A stretch of 64,000 nucleotides of DNA from Bacteroidetes bacterium UBA4414 (GCA_002389765.1 DGQM01000019.1:89447-153446); one strand, 5' to 3'; positions 35,213 through 43,894 are shown, counted from the stretch's first letter. Numbers and translations are program-made. Notes: generated from the sequence alone by a model not told the origin.

Positions 35213-36208
35213 TTAGTTGTGCAGGTAGTAGATGTTGGTTTCGTACTGGTTGCTGTCTGTAGTTTCTCCCGGTCCTTTGATGTATTCTTCAATAACCAAT
35301 CCCATTGTTTTGCCATTGGCAGCCATGTGTGCGCCCAGCGCTTCGTGTGCAGCTTTGCTGCCGGCATAGCCACCTACATAGTGCATCATATATGCTTGCG
35401 ATGCGGGTACTTCTACAATCGTAGCACCGTGTGCAGGCGCGTTGTCTGCTACAGGAAAGCAAGGGTACATATCTGTTTGCTGATTAGCTTCATCCCAGCT
35501 ATAGAAGATAGCACTTGCAGCACCATTGATGCGTGCGCCCAGTGCGCTGCCTAATGCACCGTAAGTCTCTCCGCAAAATGCACCTATTGCTGTCCATTTT
35601 ACTACTTTGCGAACACCTGCAAATATGTGTGCAGGGTAGGCCATGTCTTGTATGTTTTGCACAACAGCCGTATCATCTCTGTGCGCTTCGCTATACACTT
35701 TCAGCAATTCAAAACCACGGCCGAACATTTTCGTCAACATACTTTTGCCCATCAGCGCCCACATACCACGCATCATGAAAGATGTTTGCTGGTTGTATGT
35801 CATAGTAACTTTTGTCTTGCCGCCCTCATCGCTTACTTTATAAATACCGTTTGCAGAACCGGGGAAAGGAGTGATGAAATCCATGCGGTATTTCATTTCC
35901 ATGCCGTTTACGCCAACATTGTTACATATGCCTTCTCCACTGCTTTTGCCTTTGTAGTGGTATTTTGCACCTTCCTGTCCTGCAGGGCCGCTTGCTTCGG
36001 CAACAATGGTCGTATCCATTTCTTTCCACGGGCTCCAGTTGCCCCAGTTGTTGAAGTCTGATACTTGTTTCCATACCACAGATTTAGGAGCGTCAATAAT
36101 TGCGCTTGCTTCTACTTTGCCTTCAGCCGGTGATGCTATGCAAAGCACCAGGTACCCCACCACCAAAATGAGGATGAGTATCCCTAAGAATTTAAGTACT
36201 TTTTTCAT
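35213..36208 (-). CDS. SRPBCC domain plus GyrI-like domain protein
   Basis: A 331-residue protein: one N-terminal membrane helix or signal (about 5-27), an SRPBCC (polyketide cyclase-like) domain (about 30-175: V-E-A-S-A-I-I-D-A-P-K, W-S-P-W), and a C-terminal GyrI-like/AraC effector-binding-type domain (about 185-331). SRPBCC and GyrI folds bind hydrophobic or small ligands; the fusion may sense or sequester a small molecule at the cytoplasmic membrane. The ligand is unknown. It is single and convergent to the carbonic anhydrase. Confidence 0.8.
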   Translation of the reverse strand: MKKVLKFLGILILILVVGYLVLCIASPAEGKVEASAIIDAPKSVVWKQVSDFNNWGNWSPWKEMDTTIVAEASGPAGQEGAKYHYKGKSSGEGICNNVGVNGMEMKYRMDFITPFPGSANGIYKVSDEGGKTKVTMTYNQQTSFMMRGMWALMGKSMLTKMFGRGFELLKVYSEAHRDDTAVVQNIQDMAYPAHIFAGVRKVVKWTAIGAFCGETYGALGSALGARINGAASAIFYSWDEANQQTDMYPCFPVADNAPAHGATIVEVPASQAYMMHYVGGYAGSKAAHEALGAHMAANGKTMGLVIEEYIKGPGETTDSNQYETNIYYLHN

Positions 36209-36331
36209 AATGCGTTTTGATTTTGCCGAAAGCTAATGAAAAGTTTTGTTTAACTATTATGCCCGTATGTCTTTTTTACTAAAGTTTAATTTGCTGGTAA
36301 TGATTATAAATTCCATTTATAATGTGTGACG

Positions 36332-36339
36332 TACCTTTG
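36332..36339 (+). promoter_or_regulatory. -7 element (TACCTTTG) of rlmN, leaderless geometry
   Basis: TACCTTTG ends 4 nt before the ATG at 36344. It overlaps an upstream in-frame ATG (36326), which is therefore not used. Confidence 0.55.
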
Positions 36340-36343
36340 CCCC

Positions 36344-37390
36344 ATGAAAAATATACGGAACAGTAGCTTGCAAGACCTTGAAACCCTGCTCGTTGAGTGG
36401 GGCGAACCTAAATTCAGGGCCAAACAGGTGTATGAGTGGATATGGCAAAAACATGCGGGTAGCATTGATGAAATGACCAACCTGCCCAAAAGCCTGCGCG
36501 AAAAGCTGAATACCGATTTTCATATTCCGAAGGTAAAAATTCATCACAGCCAGTTTAGCAGCGATGGTACCATTAAAAACCGCCTGCAGCTACACGATGG
36601 CCATTTTGTAGAAAGCGTACTGATACCTACCGAAAAAAGATTGACGGTATGTGTATCGAGCCAGGTAGGTTGCTCGCTTGCCTGCAAATTTTGTGCTACT
36701 GGCTTCCTGCCGCGCAAGCGCAATATGGACTTTGATGAAATAGTAGATGAAGTAACACTTGCCAACCAACAAGCGCTGGAGCACTATGGCAAGGGTATAA
36801 CCAATATCGTGTTCATGGGTATGGGCGAACCATTGCTGAACTATAGTAATGTGCTGAAAGCTATCAATAAGATAACCGCACCTGCACCCGATGGCTTGGG
36901 TATGAGCCCGCGTCGCATTACGGTATCTACAGCAGGCATCAGCAAAATGATACGCAAGCTGGGCGATGATGAGGTACGCTTTAAACTGGCACTATCGCTG
37001 CATGCAGCAAACGATAGGAAGCGTGATGAGATTATGCCTATCAACGAAACCAGCAATCTGGATGAACTGGTAGATTCGCTCAACTACTTCTACCAAAAGA
37101 CGAAGAACGAAATAACGTTTGAGTACATTCTCTTCAACAACTTTAATGATAGCCAGACAGATGCTGATGAGTTGGTGAAGCTTTACCGCCGTGTGCCGGT
37201 AGATCTGGTAAACATTATAGAATACAACCCGATTGAGAAGGCAGACTTCAGCAAGCCGGATGAAGACACGACAGACAGTTTTATGGCCTACCTGGAAAGC
37301 AAACGTGTGAATGCCCGCCTGCGCCGCAGCCGTGGTAAAGACATAGATGCTGCCTGTGGCCAGCTTGCCAATGTAGATAAGGCGTCTTAG
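36344..37390 (+). CDS. rlmN: 23S rRNA (adenine2503-C2)-methyltransferase
   Basis: A 348-residue radical SAM enzyme methylating A2503 of 23S rRNA and A37 of some tRNAs. The cluster motif is C-S-L-A-C-K-F-C-A-T near residue 108, and the C-terminal cysteine for the methyl relay is in D-A-A-C-G-Q-L near 340. Other marks are G-M-G-E-P-L-L-N and S-L-H-A-A-N-D. Length is normal. The start is set by the promoter element 4 nt upstream. Confidence 0.95.
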   Translation: MKNIRNSSLQDLETLLVEWGEPKFRAKQVYEWIWQKHAGSIDEMTNLPKSLREKLNTDFHIPKVKIHHSQFSSDGTIKNRLQLHDGHFVESVLIPTEKRLTVCVSSQVGCSLACKFCATGFLPRKRNMDFDEIVDEVTLANQQALEHYGKGITNIVFMGMGEPLLNYSNVLKAINKITAPAPDGLGMSPRRITVSTAGISKMIRKLGDDEVRFKLALSLHAANDRKRDEIMPINETSNLDELVDSLNYFYQKTKNEITFEYILFNNFNDSQTDADELVKLYRRVPVDLVNIIEYNPIEKADFSKPDEDTTDSFMAYLESKRVNARLRRSRGKDIDAACGQLANVDKAS

Positions 37391-37409
37391 AAAAGAGTAT
37401 GTTGAATTA

Positions 37410-37763
37410 ATGCCTTGTGTTATGATAACAACAACTACCGCTCGCAAACTCGCCATAGCATTTGACGAAGTAACGGAAGAACCACATTTTGAAAACACAG
37501 CTTTCAAAGTGAAGAAGAAAATCTTTGCTACGATGAATGAGCCGGAGAAGCGCATGACGGTAAAGCTTTCTCCGCTGGACCAGAACGTTTTCTGCACCTT
37601 CGATGCTACGGTGATATACCCTGTACCCAATGCATGGGGCAAGCAGGGATGGACGCATGTGAACCTGAAAACTGTGCGTAAAGAAATGTTGCAGGATGTA
37701 TTGACCGTTGCCTACTGCACTGTTGCACCCAAGAAACTTGCAGACAAGTACAAGATAGAGTAG
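37410..37763 (+). CDS. MmcQ/YjbR family DNA-binding-like protein
   Basis: A 117-residue protein of the MmcQ/YjbR fold: A-F-D-E-V-T-E-E-P-H-F, F-K-V-K-K-K-I-F-A-T-M near residue 30, and the C-terminal W-T-H-V-N-L-K-T-V-R. These proteins have a CyaY-like or double-wing fold; DNA binding was proposed but the role is unknown. A second ATG at 37422 is an alternative start. The gene follows rlmN by 19 nt and may share its transcript. Confidence 0.78.
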   Translation: MPCVMITTTTARKLAIAFDEVTEEPHFENTAFKVKKKIFATMNEPEKRMTVKLSPLDQNVFCTFDATVIYPVPNAWGKQGWTHVNLKTVRKEMLQDVLTVAYCTVAPKKLADKYKIE

Positions 37764-37848
37764 GATGATTTAATTGTCATTTTGTTGTATAACTGATTGG
37801 AAACCTATATCTTTAATACAATTCTATTTACTTATAAAAAAACATTGT

Positions 37849-38052
37849 ATGAAGAAAATTTTGACCCTTTCTGCTTTTGCAGGCTTGCTTGTTTTCGGTA
37901 CTTCTTGCAGCAAAAAGTACGATTGTACTTGCACTGATGCTAACGGTACACAAACAGTTACAAAAATTGGCGGTGCAAATAAAGATGCTGCACAAATTTC
38001 TTGTATTGCAAAATCAAACACAAGCTCAGGTACAGTTTGTGTTATTCCATAG
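37849..38052 (+). CDS. small cysteine-rich lipoprotein
   Basis: A 67-residue lipoprotein: signal M-K-K-I-L-T-L-S-A-F-A-G-L-L with lipobox F-G-T-S-C, then S-K-K-Y-D-C-T-C-T-D and two more cysteines near the C-terminus (I-S-C, V-C-V-I-P). The cysteines may form a compact disulfide-linked domain. A longer in-frame reading from 37774 is unlikely because it would bury the signal. Function is unknown. A long hairpin follows. Confidence 0.7.
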   Translation: MKKILTLSAFAGLLVFGTSCSKKYDCTCTDANGTQTVTKIGGANKDAAQISCIAKSNTSSGTVCVIP

Positions 38053-38065
38053 TAGATTATTTGAT

Positions 38066-38097
38066 TAATGGCTGTAATGTTCTCATTACAGCCATTA
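38066..38097. terminator. 14-bp hairpin between convergent genes
   Basis: TAATGGCTGTAATG (38066-38079) pairs perfectly with 38084-38097 around TTCT. There is no U-run on either strand, so it is a terminator or 3'-end structure by position only. Confidence 0.55.
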
Positions 38098-38448
38098 TAG
38101 TGTTCGGTAGTTTCGTAATGCTTCTTTTAGTATTGTAGCTATCTTATCGGTATCAATATCATGTTCGGGGTCTATCAGCAGTATCTTCATCTTTGCACGT
38201 TTTTCCAACAACAGGTCGGGGTGGTTTAGTTTATTGCCTGCTACTATGCCTATATAGGGTTGCTTGTATTTTTTATGCACCCACAGGTAGCAAAACATCT
38301 TGCCATTGTAGTAATAAAAAGGGAGCTTGTATTTCCATTCTTCGGTAATGTTGGCATCCAGCGTAGGGATAAAATCTCTCAGAAAAAGCATGGCGCTTTT
38401 TATCGGTTCTTCCAGATTCAGAAAATAACTGTCTATCGGGCGCAGCAT
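38095..38448 (-). CDS. DUF1801 domain protein
   Basis: A 117-residue DUF1801 protein. E-W-K-Y-K-L-P-F-Y-Y-Y-N-G-K-M-F near residue 36 and the late K-M-K-I-L-L-I-D segment are characteristic. The fold is frataxin-like; the role is unknown. A TACCTTTA near-match of the -7 consensus ends 4 nt before its ATG, again suggesting a leaderless start. Its stop lies within the shared hairpin at 38066-38097. Confidence 0.75.
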   Translation of the reverse strand: MLRPIDSYFLNLEEPIKSAMLFLRDFIPTLDANITEEWKYKLPFYYYNGKMFCYLWVHKKYKQPYIGIVAGNKLNHPDLLLEKRAKMKILLIDPEHDIDTDKIATILKEALRNYRTL

Positions 38449-38464
38449 GTACTAAAGGTACTGT

Positions 38465-38839
38465 TTATGAAGGTTCTATCACCCCGTCTTCTCTGATGCC
38501 ATAGAAGATGAGTGTGCCGCCAAAAAACATCAGTGAAAATGCCAGTAAAAAACCTACACTAAAAAAAGCCCACGGGTTGCTCATCGCCTTTCCGCTGATG
38601 TAGTCTATATAATCACTTACCATCGCAAAGAATACAACTATGCCTGCCACAACGCCCAATACACCACATATTCCGCGCATCCATGCTTTGCGTACAAGAA
38701 TGGGTAATGCACATAGCAGCAACAATGTAATTTCTATAAATGAAAAATGCCTGAGCATAAGCGTAGGTATGGCAACTACAATACCTAGTAGCAGGAAGTA
38801 GATATTGGCAATGCGGAGTAGGAGAGGCGGTTTTTGCAT
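38465..38839 (-). CDS. membrane protein of unknown function
   Basis: A 124-residue protein with four predicted membrane helices (about 9-25, 31-47, 52-75, 90-114). No family is recognised. It lies 16 nt upstream of the DUF1801 gene on the same strand and could be co-transcribed. The 220 bp upstream of it contain only a terminator for fabH. Confidence 0.55.
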   Translation of the reverse strand: MQKPPLLLRIANIYFLLLGIVVAIPTLMLRHFSFIEITLLLLCALPILVRKAWMRGICGVLGVVAGIVVFFAMVSDYIDYISGKAMSNPWAFFSVGFLLAFSLMFFGGTLIFYGIREDGVIEPS

Positions 38840-39000
38840 AGGCGCAATAGTATAACGTAAAGTTAAACATCAGATTGTATGCCTAAGCACAATGTGCTGA
38901 ATATGACATAAATATGAAAGTTGCTAACTTGTTATGACTGATGTTTAAACGGGTGCGGTTGGGTGAATCGTATACAGTATGATAAGTATCATCTATAACT

Positions 39001-39025
39001 AAAAAAGCCTGCACAATGGCAGGCT
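39001..39025 (-). terminator. rho-independent terminator after fabH
   Basis: On the minus strand AGCCTGC (39025-39019) pairs with GCAGGCT (39012-39006) and is followed by TTTTTT. The rest of 38840-39060 holds nothing recognisable. Confidence 0.8.
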
Positions 39026-39060
39026 CTTCATTATTTCAAGTACTTTTTACTATATACTAA

Positions 39061-40077
39061 CTACTTAAGACTATATGCCGCACCATCATACGCCCATTTG
39101 ATGTAGGTAGCACCCCATGTAAAGCCACCACCAAATGCAGCCAATACGATATTGTCGCCTTTTTTTAGTTGCTTTTCATAGTCCCACAGGCACAGCGGCA
39201 GCGTACCGTTGGTAGTATTGCCATAGCGTTCTATGTTTATCATTACTTTTTCTATCGGCAGTCCCATACGCTCATACGTAGCTGCTATGATGCGCAGGTT
39301 GGCTTGGTGTGGTACCAGCCATTGTATATCGTCTGCCACCAGATTGTTGCGCTCCATTATCTGTGCTGCAACATCTGCCATATTCTTTACTGCAAATTTG
39401 AAAACCGTTTGCCCTTCCTGATACACAAAGTGCTCTTTGTTCATCACTGTTTCTACCGTTGCAGGTTTTACAGAGCCTCCTGCTTTCTGGTGCAGGTGTA
39501 CACGGCCTGCGCCATCGCTGCGCAGTACGGCATCTACGACACCGAGGCCTTCTGTGTTTGGCTCAAGCAATACGGCACCACCACCATCACCAAAAATGAT
39601 GCAGGTAGCACGGTCTTCGTAGTTCAGTATAGAGCTCATTTTGTCTACACCTACTACTACTACCTTTTTATACGTACCGTTGGCAATGAACTGTGCACCC
39701 GTATTCAGTGCAAACAAAAAGCCGCTGCATGCGGCATTTACATCGTACCCAAAGGCATTCTTCAGGCCTGCTTTATCGCAAATAACATTGGCTGTTGCCG
39801 GAAACTGGAAATCGGGTGTTGTAGTAGCGCATATCAGCAGGTCTATATCGTCTGCAGTTATGTCGGGGCGTTTTTTCAGCAGTTCTTTTACCGCTTCTAC
39901 AGCTATATCGCTGCTGCCCAGTCCTTCGCCCTTCAGTATATGGCGTTCTTTAATGCCTGTGCGTGTGGTTATCCACTCGTCGGTAGTATCTACTATCGTC
40001 TCCAGTTCTTTGTTCGTCAATATATAGTCGGGTACATACCCGCCTATGGCTGTAATGGCAGCTGTTGTTTTCTGCAT
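39061..40077 (-). CDS. fabH: beta-ketoacyl-ACP synthase III
   Basis: A 338-residue FabH, starting fatty-acid synthesis from acetyl-CoA and malonyl-ACP. The catalytic triad is visible: Cys in N-A-A-C-S-G-F near residue 116, His in V-P-H-Q-A-N near 258, and Asn in Y-G-N-T-T near 288. D-T-T-D-E-W-I-T-T-R-T-G-I near the N-terminus is the usual family motif. It follows fabG on the same strand with a 136-nt gap that contains its own -7 element. No acpP or plsX is adjacent, so it is a stand-alone copy. Confidence 0.95.
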   Translation of the reverse strand: MQKTTAAITAIGGYVPDYILTNKELETIVDTTDEWITTRTGIKERHILKGEGLGSSDIAVEAVKELLKKRPDITADDIDLLICATTTPDFQFPATANVICDKAGLKNAFGYDVNAACSGFLFALNTGAQFIANGTYKKVVVVGVDKMSSILNYEDRATCIIFGDGGGAVLLEPNTEGLGVVDAVLRSDGAGRVHLHQKAGGSVKPATVETVMNKEHFVYQEGQTVFKFAVKNMADVAAQIMERNNLVADDIQWLVPHQANLRIIAATYERMGLPIEKVMINIERYGNTTNGTLPLCLWDYEKQLKKGDNIVLAAFGGGFTWGATYIKWAYDGAAYSLK

Positions 40078-40096
40078 TAAAAAATCTTTAAAGATG

Positions 40097-40104
40097 CAAA
40101 GTTA
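40097..40104 (-). promoter_or_regulatory. -7 element (TAACTTTG) of fabH
   Basis: TAACTTTG on the minus strand ends 19 nt before the fabH ATG. Confidence 0.45.
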
Positions 40105-40213
40105 GTGGAAATTGCTATTGGGGGATAAAGGAAGCAGGAATTTGACCCTGAGCACTGTTTAAATTAAGGTTTTTCTTAATTTCTGTGTCGAGTGCCAAAT
40201 TCCTGCAAATAAT

Positions 40214-40960
40214 TTAGGTACACATAGCACCACAGGCATTGATAACCTGGCCGCTTACATAGCTGCTCATGTCTGATGCAAGGAACAGGGCTACGTTTGC
40301 TATTTCTTCCGGCTTGCCAAAGCGCGCCAGTGGTATTTTCTCAAACCATTTCTCCGCACCACCGTCTTTCAGGTAGTGTGTCATGTCTGTTTCTATAAAG
40401 CCCGGTGCTATGGCATTGCAACGTATGTTGCGGCTGCCCAGCTCTTGTGCAATACTCTTTGTAAAGCCTATAATGCCCGCTTTTGATGCCGCGTAGCTGC
40501 TTTGCCCGCCATTGCCCTCTACACCTACCACACTGCTCATATTGATGATGCTGCCTGTGCGAGCCTTCATCATTGGCTTAATAACCTGGCGTGTCAGGTT
40601 GTATACAGACTTCAGGTTGGCCTGCATTACGTCGTCCCATTGTTCGGGGGTAAGGCGCAGCAGCAGGTTGTCTTTAGATATACCTGCGTTGTTTACACAT
40701 ATATCAATACCGCCAAAGTCTTTAATGACATCATTTGCCAGTTGCTCAGACGCTGCATAGTCTGCCGCGTTGCTTTTATAGGCTTTGGCGTTCACACCAT
40801 AGCCTTTCAGTTTTGCCTCAAGTGCCTGTGCTTTCTCATCGCTGCTGAGGTAGGTAAACGCTACATGCGCCCCATGCTCTGCAAACTTGATAGCGATAGC
40901 CTCGCCAATGCCACGGCTGGCACCGGTAACAAGAGCTACCTTATTTTCTAATAATTTCAT
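40214..40960 (-). CDS. fabG: 3-oxoacyl-ACP reductase
   Basis: A 248-residue short-chain dehydrogenase. T-G-A-S-R-G-I-G-E-A at residues 14-23 binds NADPH, N-N-A-G is at about 90, and the catalytic Ser, Tyr and Lys are in M-S-S-V-V-G and Y-A-A-S-K near 142-160. The C-terminal segment V-A-L-F-L-A-S-D-M-S-S-Y-V-S-G-Q is typical of FabG. It reduces beta-ketoacyl-ACP in fatty-acid elongation. A TACTTTAG near-match to the -7 element lies upstream. Confidence 0.93.
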   Translation of the reverse strand: MKLLENKVALVTGASRGIGEAIAIKFAEHGAHVAFTYLSSDEKAQALEAKLKGYGVNAKAYKSNAADYAASEQLANDVIKDFGGIDICVNNAGISKDNLLLRLTPEQWDDVMQANLKSVYNLTRQVIKPMMKARTGSIINMSSVVGVEGNGGQSSYAASKAGIIGFTKSIAQELGSRNIRCNAIAPGFIETDMTHYLKDGGAEKWFEKIPLARFGKPEEIANVALFLASDMSSYVSGQVINACGAMCT

Positions 40961-41112
40961 CAGAAAGGTGGATTTGTGCCGCTAAAGTAATAATTATCGG
41001 GGATTTGGGTAGGATAAGGGCTAGTTTTATTGTAGTTACAAAGCTGTTTTTGCAGATGTAACACTGTTGTGAAACATTATACTACTATTGCCATACTTAA
41101 CGTTATAGGCTC

Positions 41113-41583
41113 ATGCAATCTATAGAATACAAACAAGCCACAGAACAGGATATTGATATGCTGACGAAAATGCGCGGGCTTTTTGCCAGCGAGTTGAGTG
41201 GCAAGCCGTTGGAAGAAGTAATAATGTTTGATACCGTAAAAGCATTTTTTGCAGAAGAGCTGAACAAGAGTTATATATGCTGGTATGCATTGGTAGATGG
41301 TGAGGTAGCATCTATTGCAGGTGTGTCGCTAAGGCGTGTGCCGGGCAATATCAGAAACCCATCCGGGCGATGGGGGTATATAATGAATGTGCATACCATG
41401 CCACAGCACCGCAGAAAAGGCTTATCGAAACAAGTATTGCAACGGCTGATACAGGCAGCCCGTGATATGGGCGTAACGGCTTTTGAGCTGCATGCAACAC
41501 CCGAGGGTGAACCTGTGTATGTAAACATGGGCTTTATTGAGCACAACGAACCTACCTACCGATTGTTTACAGATAATAAATAA
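41113..41583 (+). CDS. GNAT family N-acetyltransferase
   Basis: A 156-residue GNAT. The acetyl-CoA loop is H-R-R-K-G-L-S near residues 97-103 (R-x-x-G-x-S/A form), preceded by the Y-I-M-N-V-H-T-M strand and followed by A-T-P-E-G-E-P-V-Y-V-N-M-G-F. The substrate is unknown. It is single and convergent with the cold-shock gene; a shared hairpin separates them. Confidence 0.88.
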   Translation: MQSIEYKQATEQDIDMLTKMRGLFASELSGKPLEEVIMFDTVKAFFAEELNKSYICWYALVDGEVASIAGVSLRRVPGNIRNPSGRWGYIMNVHTMPQHRRKGLSKQVLQRLIQAARDMGVTAFELHATPEGEPVYVNMGFIEHNEPTYRLFTDNK

Positions 41584-41608
41584 AAAAAGCCCCGCAAACG
41601 CGAGGCTT
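41582..41608 (-). terminator. rho-independent terminator after the cold-shock gene
   Basis: On the minus strand AAGCCTCGC (41608-41600) pairs with GCGGGGCTT (41595-41587) with one mismatch and an adjacent T-run (TTTTTTTA). It may also stop the convergent GNAT transcript. Confidence 0.78.
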
Positions 41609-41631
41609 CAAATGATAATGTCGATATGAAA

Positions 41632-41823
41632 TTAGATAACGCGAACGTTCACTGCATTTAAACCTTTCTGACCATTTTGTACTTCGTAAGACACACGATT
41701 GTTTTCACGAATCTCGTCGATAAGACCTGAAACGTGAACAAAAATGTCTTGACCACCTGCTGAAGGTGTGATGAAACCGAAACCTTTAGTTTCATTGAAG
41801 AATTTAACTGTACCTTCTTGCAT
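41632..41823 (-). CDS. cold-shock domain protein (CspA family)
   Basis: A 63-residue OB-fold RNA chaperone. RNP1 is K-G-F-G-F-I (13-18) and RNP2 is I-F-V-H-V near 29; the length and the absence of extensions fit CspA-type proteins. Upstream are two adjacent -7-like elements, giving a 5' leader of only 20-40 nt, much shorter than the long thermosensing leader of E. coli cspA. Confidence 0.95.
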   Translation of the reverse strand: MQEGTVKFFNETKGFGFITPSAGGQDIFVHVSGLIDEIRENNRVSYEVQNGQKGLNAVNVRVI

Positions 41824-41848
41824 TGTATTTAACTTTTAGAATAAGCAA

Positions 41849-41864
41849 CAAATGTACAAAGATA
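41849..41864 (-). promoter_or_regulatory. two abutting -7 elements of the cold-shock gene
   Basis: On the minus strand TATCTTTG (41864-41857) is directly followed by TACATTTG (41856-41849). Either or both may act, with starts 8 bp apart. Confidence 0.45.
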
Positions 41865-41966
41865 TTTTTAAATTTTGTAATTTATTTTTTCGCTGGTATG
41901 TTTTGAGCACAAATAAAGGATAGAAAGCACCTGACCGCAGGTAGTTTACAGAATAGCAGGCGGTTA

Positions 41967-42009
41967 TATTGCTGCAATAGGAGCGGTTGCGGTATTACCT
42001 TTATTTTTG
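41967..42009 (+). promoter_or_regulatory. promoter of the first Crp/Fnr gene with upstream palindrome
   Basis: TATTTTTG at 42002-42009 is the -7 element, 10 nt before the ATG. The inverted repeat TATTGC-T-GCAATA (41967-41979) is centred 36 bp upstream of its last G, the place expected for a Crp-type activator; autoregulation is possible. The half-site spacing differs from the TTGACT-N2-AGTCAA boxes elsewhere. Confidence 0.4.
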
Positions 42010-42019
42010 AAGCAGTAAT

Positions 42020-42592
42020 ATGGAAATCTATAAAGCGGCCTTGGCATCTATACAAGCGTCTTGCGGGTTCAGCAACGATGAGCTTGATAGCATTGCCGGC
42101 ATTATGAAACTGATACACGTACCTGCAGGAGAACACCTGCTGAAGAAAGGCGAGGTATGCCCAACTATGTATTATCTGCAAAAAGGTAGTGCCCGCTATT
42201 ACTATATACACGAAACAGACGATCTGGATAGTGATATCACCTTAGGCTTGTACACCGCAGGCAAATGGTTGGGAGATCATCATAGTTTTACATCCAGACA
42301 ACCATCGCGCAATAATATTGTTGCTTTTGACGATTGTGATTTTGTAGAGATAGATCTGGGTGGGGTGCACCGTCTGATAGCCGATTCTCAATCTTTTCTG
42401 AAGCTGGGAATTATGCTGAATAAAATACACATCATCGATTATGCTGCAACACTGCTGTCTGCTGAGGAGCGATACAGAGAACTACTGCAAAATAGTCCTG
42501 AAATATTACAGACATTCCCGCTGAAATACATTGCATCTTACCTGCGCATCTCTCCCGAAACGATGAGCCGAGTACGTAGCAGAATAAAATAA
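42020..42592 (+). CDS. Crp/Fnr family transcriptional regulator
   Basis: A 190-residue regulator: cyclic-nucleotide-binding-like beta roll (about 20-120), a long dimer helix, and a short C-terminal winged HTH (Y-I-A-S-Y-L-R-I-S-P-E-T-M-S-R-V-R). The recognition helix keeps E-x-x-S-R, the signature that reads TTGA half-sites in Fnr. There is no N-terminal cysteine cluster, so it is not an oxygen sensor of the Fnr type by that route. It is followed by a membrane protein gene 82 nt downstream, its likely target. Confidence 0.85.
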   Translation: MEIYKAALASIQASCGFSNDELDSIAGIMKLIHVPAGEHLLKKGEVCPTMYYLQKGSARYYYIHETDDLDSDITLGLYTAGKWLGDHHSFTSRQPSRNNIVAFDDCDFVEIDLGGVHRLIADSQSFLKLGIMLNKIHIIDYAATLLSAEERYRELLQNSPEILQTFPLKYIASYLRISPETMSRVRSRIK

Positions 42593-42674
42593 AATACCGC
42601 TTGCTGCATTAATTGATTTGTGTCAAGTGATGATGCAAATGACTGCCGATAGTATTGCATAAAATTTCAGGAAT

Positions 42675-43301
42675 ATGAAAAAACATGCAAGAAACGGAGG
42701 CGCGCTGCTGATAGCAGGTTGCCTGATGATGACCGTAACAATGGGGCTACACCCCGCCGGGGGCGATGTGCAGCACCTTTCCAAAATGGCTCCTTTATTT
42801 ATTACCACACACTATCTGGGTATTGTAGCATTACAATTGATGATAGCCGGCTTTCTTCAGTTGAAGAAAATTGTACGTGCTGATGCTGCATTTGTATTTA
42901 CAACCGTAGGGCTTGCTGCAGGAATAATAGCAGGTGCTATTAATGGTATAGCGATACCACTGTTTGCACACAAGTACGATATGCCAACCGATACACAGTT
43001 GGAGGTTATAAGGGTAGTAATCAAATTCGGGCTGATACTTAACCGGGCATTCGATTATGTAATGATTGGTGCTTTGTGCATTGCCGTTGCGCTATGGTCT
43101 GTTGCCATCATTAGGCAAAAAGCGTTGGCTGTGTGGCTGGGATACGTAGGTATTATACTAAGTATGCTGATAGTAATATTGTTTCATCTGGGTTTTGTTT
43201 TTACCAGTGTAGCTGGTATTCGTGTATTTTCAGCAGGCATATTGTGCTGGATGTTACTATTGGGTATTGCCCTTACCCAATGGAAAGAAGAGCAGAAATA
43301 A
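42675..43301 (+). CDS. integral membrane protein of unknown function
   Basis: A 208-residue protein with six hydrophobic segments (about 10-26, 48-66, 76-96, 118-142, 149-166, 176-198). No family is recognised. It is on the same strand as the Crp/Fnr gene and likely co-regulated. A GACAAAT-AGC-ATTTGTC hairpin lies about 115 nt after its stop. Confidence 0.6.
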   Translation: MKKHARNGGALLIAGCLMMTVTMGLHPAGGDVQHLSKMAPLFITTHYLGIVALQLMIAGFLQLKKIVRADAAFVFTTVGLAAGIIAGAINGIAIPLFAHKYDMPTDTQLEVIRVVIKFGLILNRAFDYVMIGALCIAVALWSVAIIRQKALAVWLGYVGIILSMLIVILFHLGFVFTSVAGIRVFSAGILCWMLLLGIALTQWKEEQK

Positions 43302-43416
43302 TAAAATAACAAAACGGAGCCTGCCTCAGGGAAAAGTACAATGAGTGTGAGAGAGCTAACACATGTACCGGCAAGCTTCCGTTCTTGTGATGAAGATGAT
43401 AGGGTTTATTGCTAAG

Positions 43417-43433
43417 GACAAATAGCATTTGTC
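43417..43433. terminator. hairpin between convergent genes
   Basis: Perfect 7-bp arms GACAAAT and ATTTGTC with a 3-nt loop, and no U-run. The 155-bp region 43302-43456 also has AACGGA/TCCGTT arms (43313 and 43378), and otherwise nothing recognisable. Confidence 0.35.
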
Positions 43434-43456
43434 TAAATCACCCCGTTGCTATTCAA

Positions 43457-43894
43457 CTACTGAAAAATGTAAGCCATGCTGCCCGATATAACATTGGTGC
43501 CGCTGTGCGTCTGGTCTTTTACTGCTGTACCGTCTACTAATATCGTCATGCGCAGTGTGCCTGCACCGTATGCATTGAAGGCATAAGCAAGGTTGTCATA
43601 CTGTTTTACTGTGCGTGTCAGTTTTTTGCTGAATGGTAGTTTTACGTTCATAGCATTGCTACTACCACCTGTTTCGTTGGTATAGCCAATAGTGCTCACA
43701 CTGTCTACGCCAGATTCAGACGTTAGTCTGTATTCAATATTTACTGTCTTTGGATACGCAGCTGGTGTGGGTGTAGGCGTTGGTGTTGGAGTGTTGTTGT
43801 TGCTGTCTTTTTTGCATGCAGCAAAGCCCGTCATCAGTATAGCAGCACCTGCAATTGCCACCATGTTTTTCGCGTTCATTTTCATAATCCTCAT
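43457..43894 (-). CDS. lipoprotein under an Fnr-type promoter
   Basis: A 145-residue lipoprotein: lipobox G-F-A-A-C-K-K, then a spacer of P-T repeats (P-T-P-T-P-T-P-T-P), then a beta-rich domain of about 95 residues without a recognised family (E-Y-R-L-T-S-E-S-G-V, M-T-I-L-V-D-G-T-A-V). M-K-M at 43885 is an alternative start. Upstream is a class II-like Crp/Fnr promoter: TTGACTTAAGTCAA centred 36.5 bp from the last G of TAGCTTTG. The product is probably exported to the outer membrane. Confidence 0.72.
   Translation of the reverse strand: MRIMKMNAKNMVAIAGAAILMTGFAACKKDSNNNTPTPTPTPTPAAYPKTVNIEYRLTSESGVDSVSTIGYTNETGGSSNAMNVKLPFSKKLTRTVKQYDNLAYAFNAYGAGTLRMTILVDGTAVKDQTHSGTNVISGSMAYIFQ

Noticed and set aside
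39169..40080. Open frame of 303 codons on the plus strand
   Set aside because: It is antisense to fabH, whose catalytic triad is intact; the antisense product is Cys/Tyr-rich and lacks a domain.
43741..43800. Short sequence repeat as possible phase-variable tract
   Set aside because: The repeated DNA encodes a P-T spacer following a lipobox. The units vary in sequence, and their six-base period keeps the frame.
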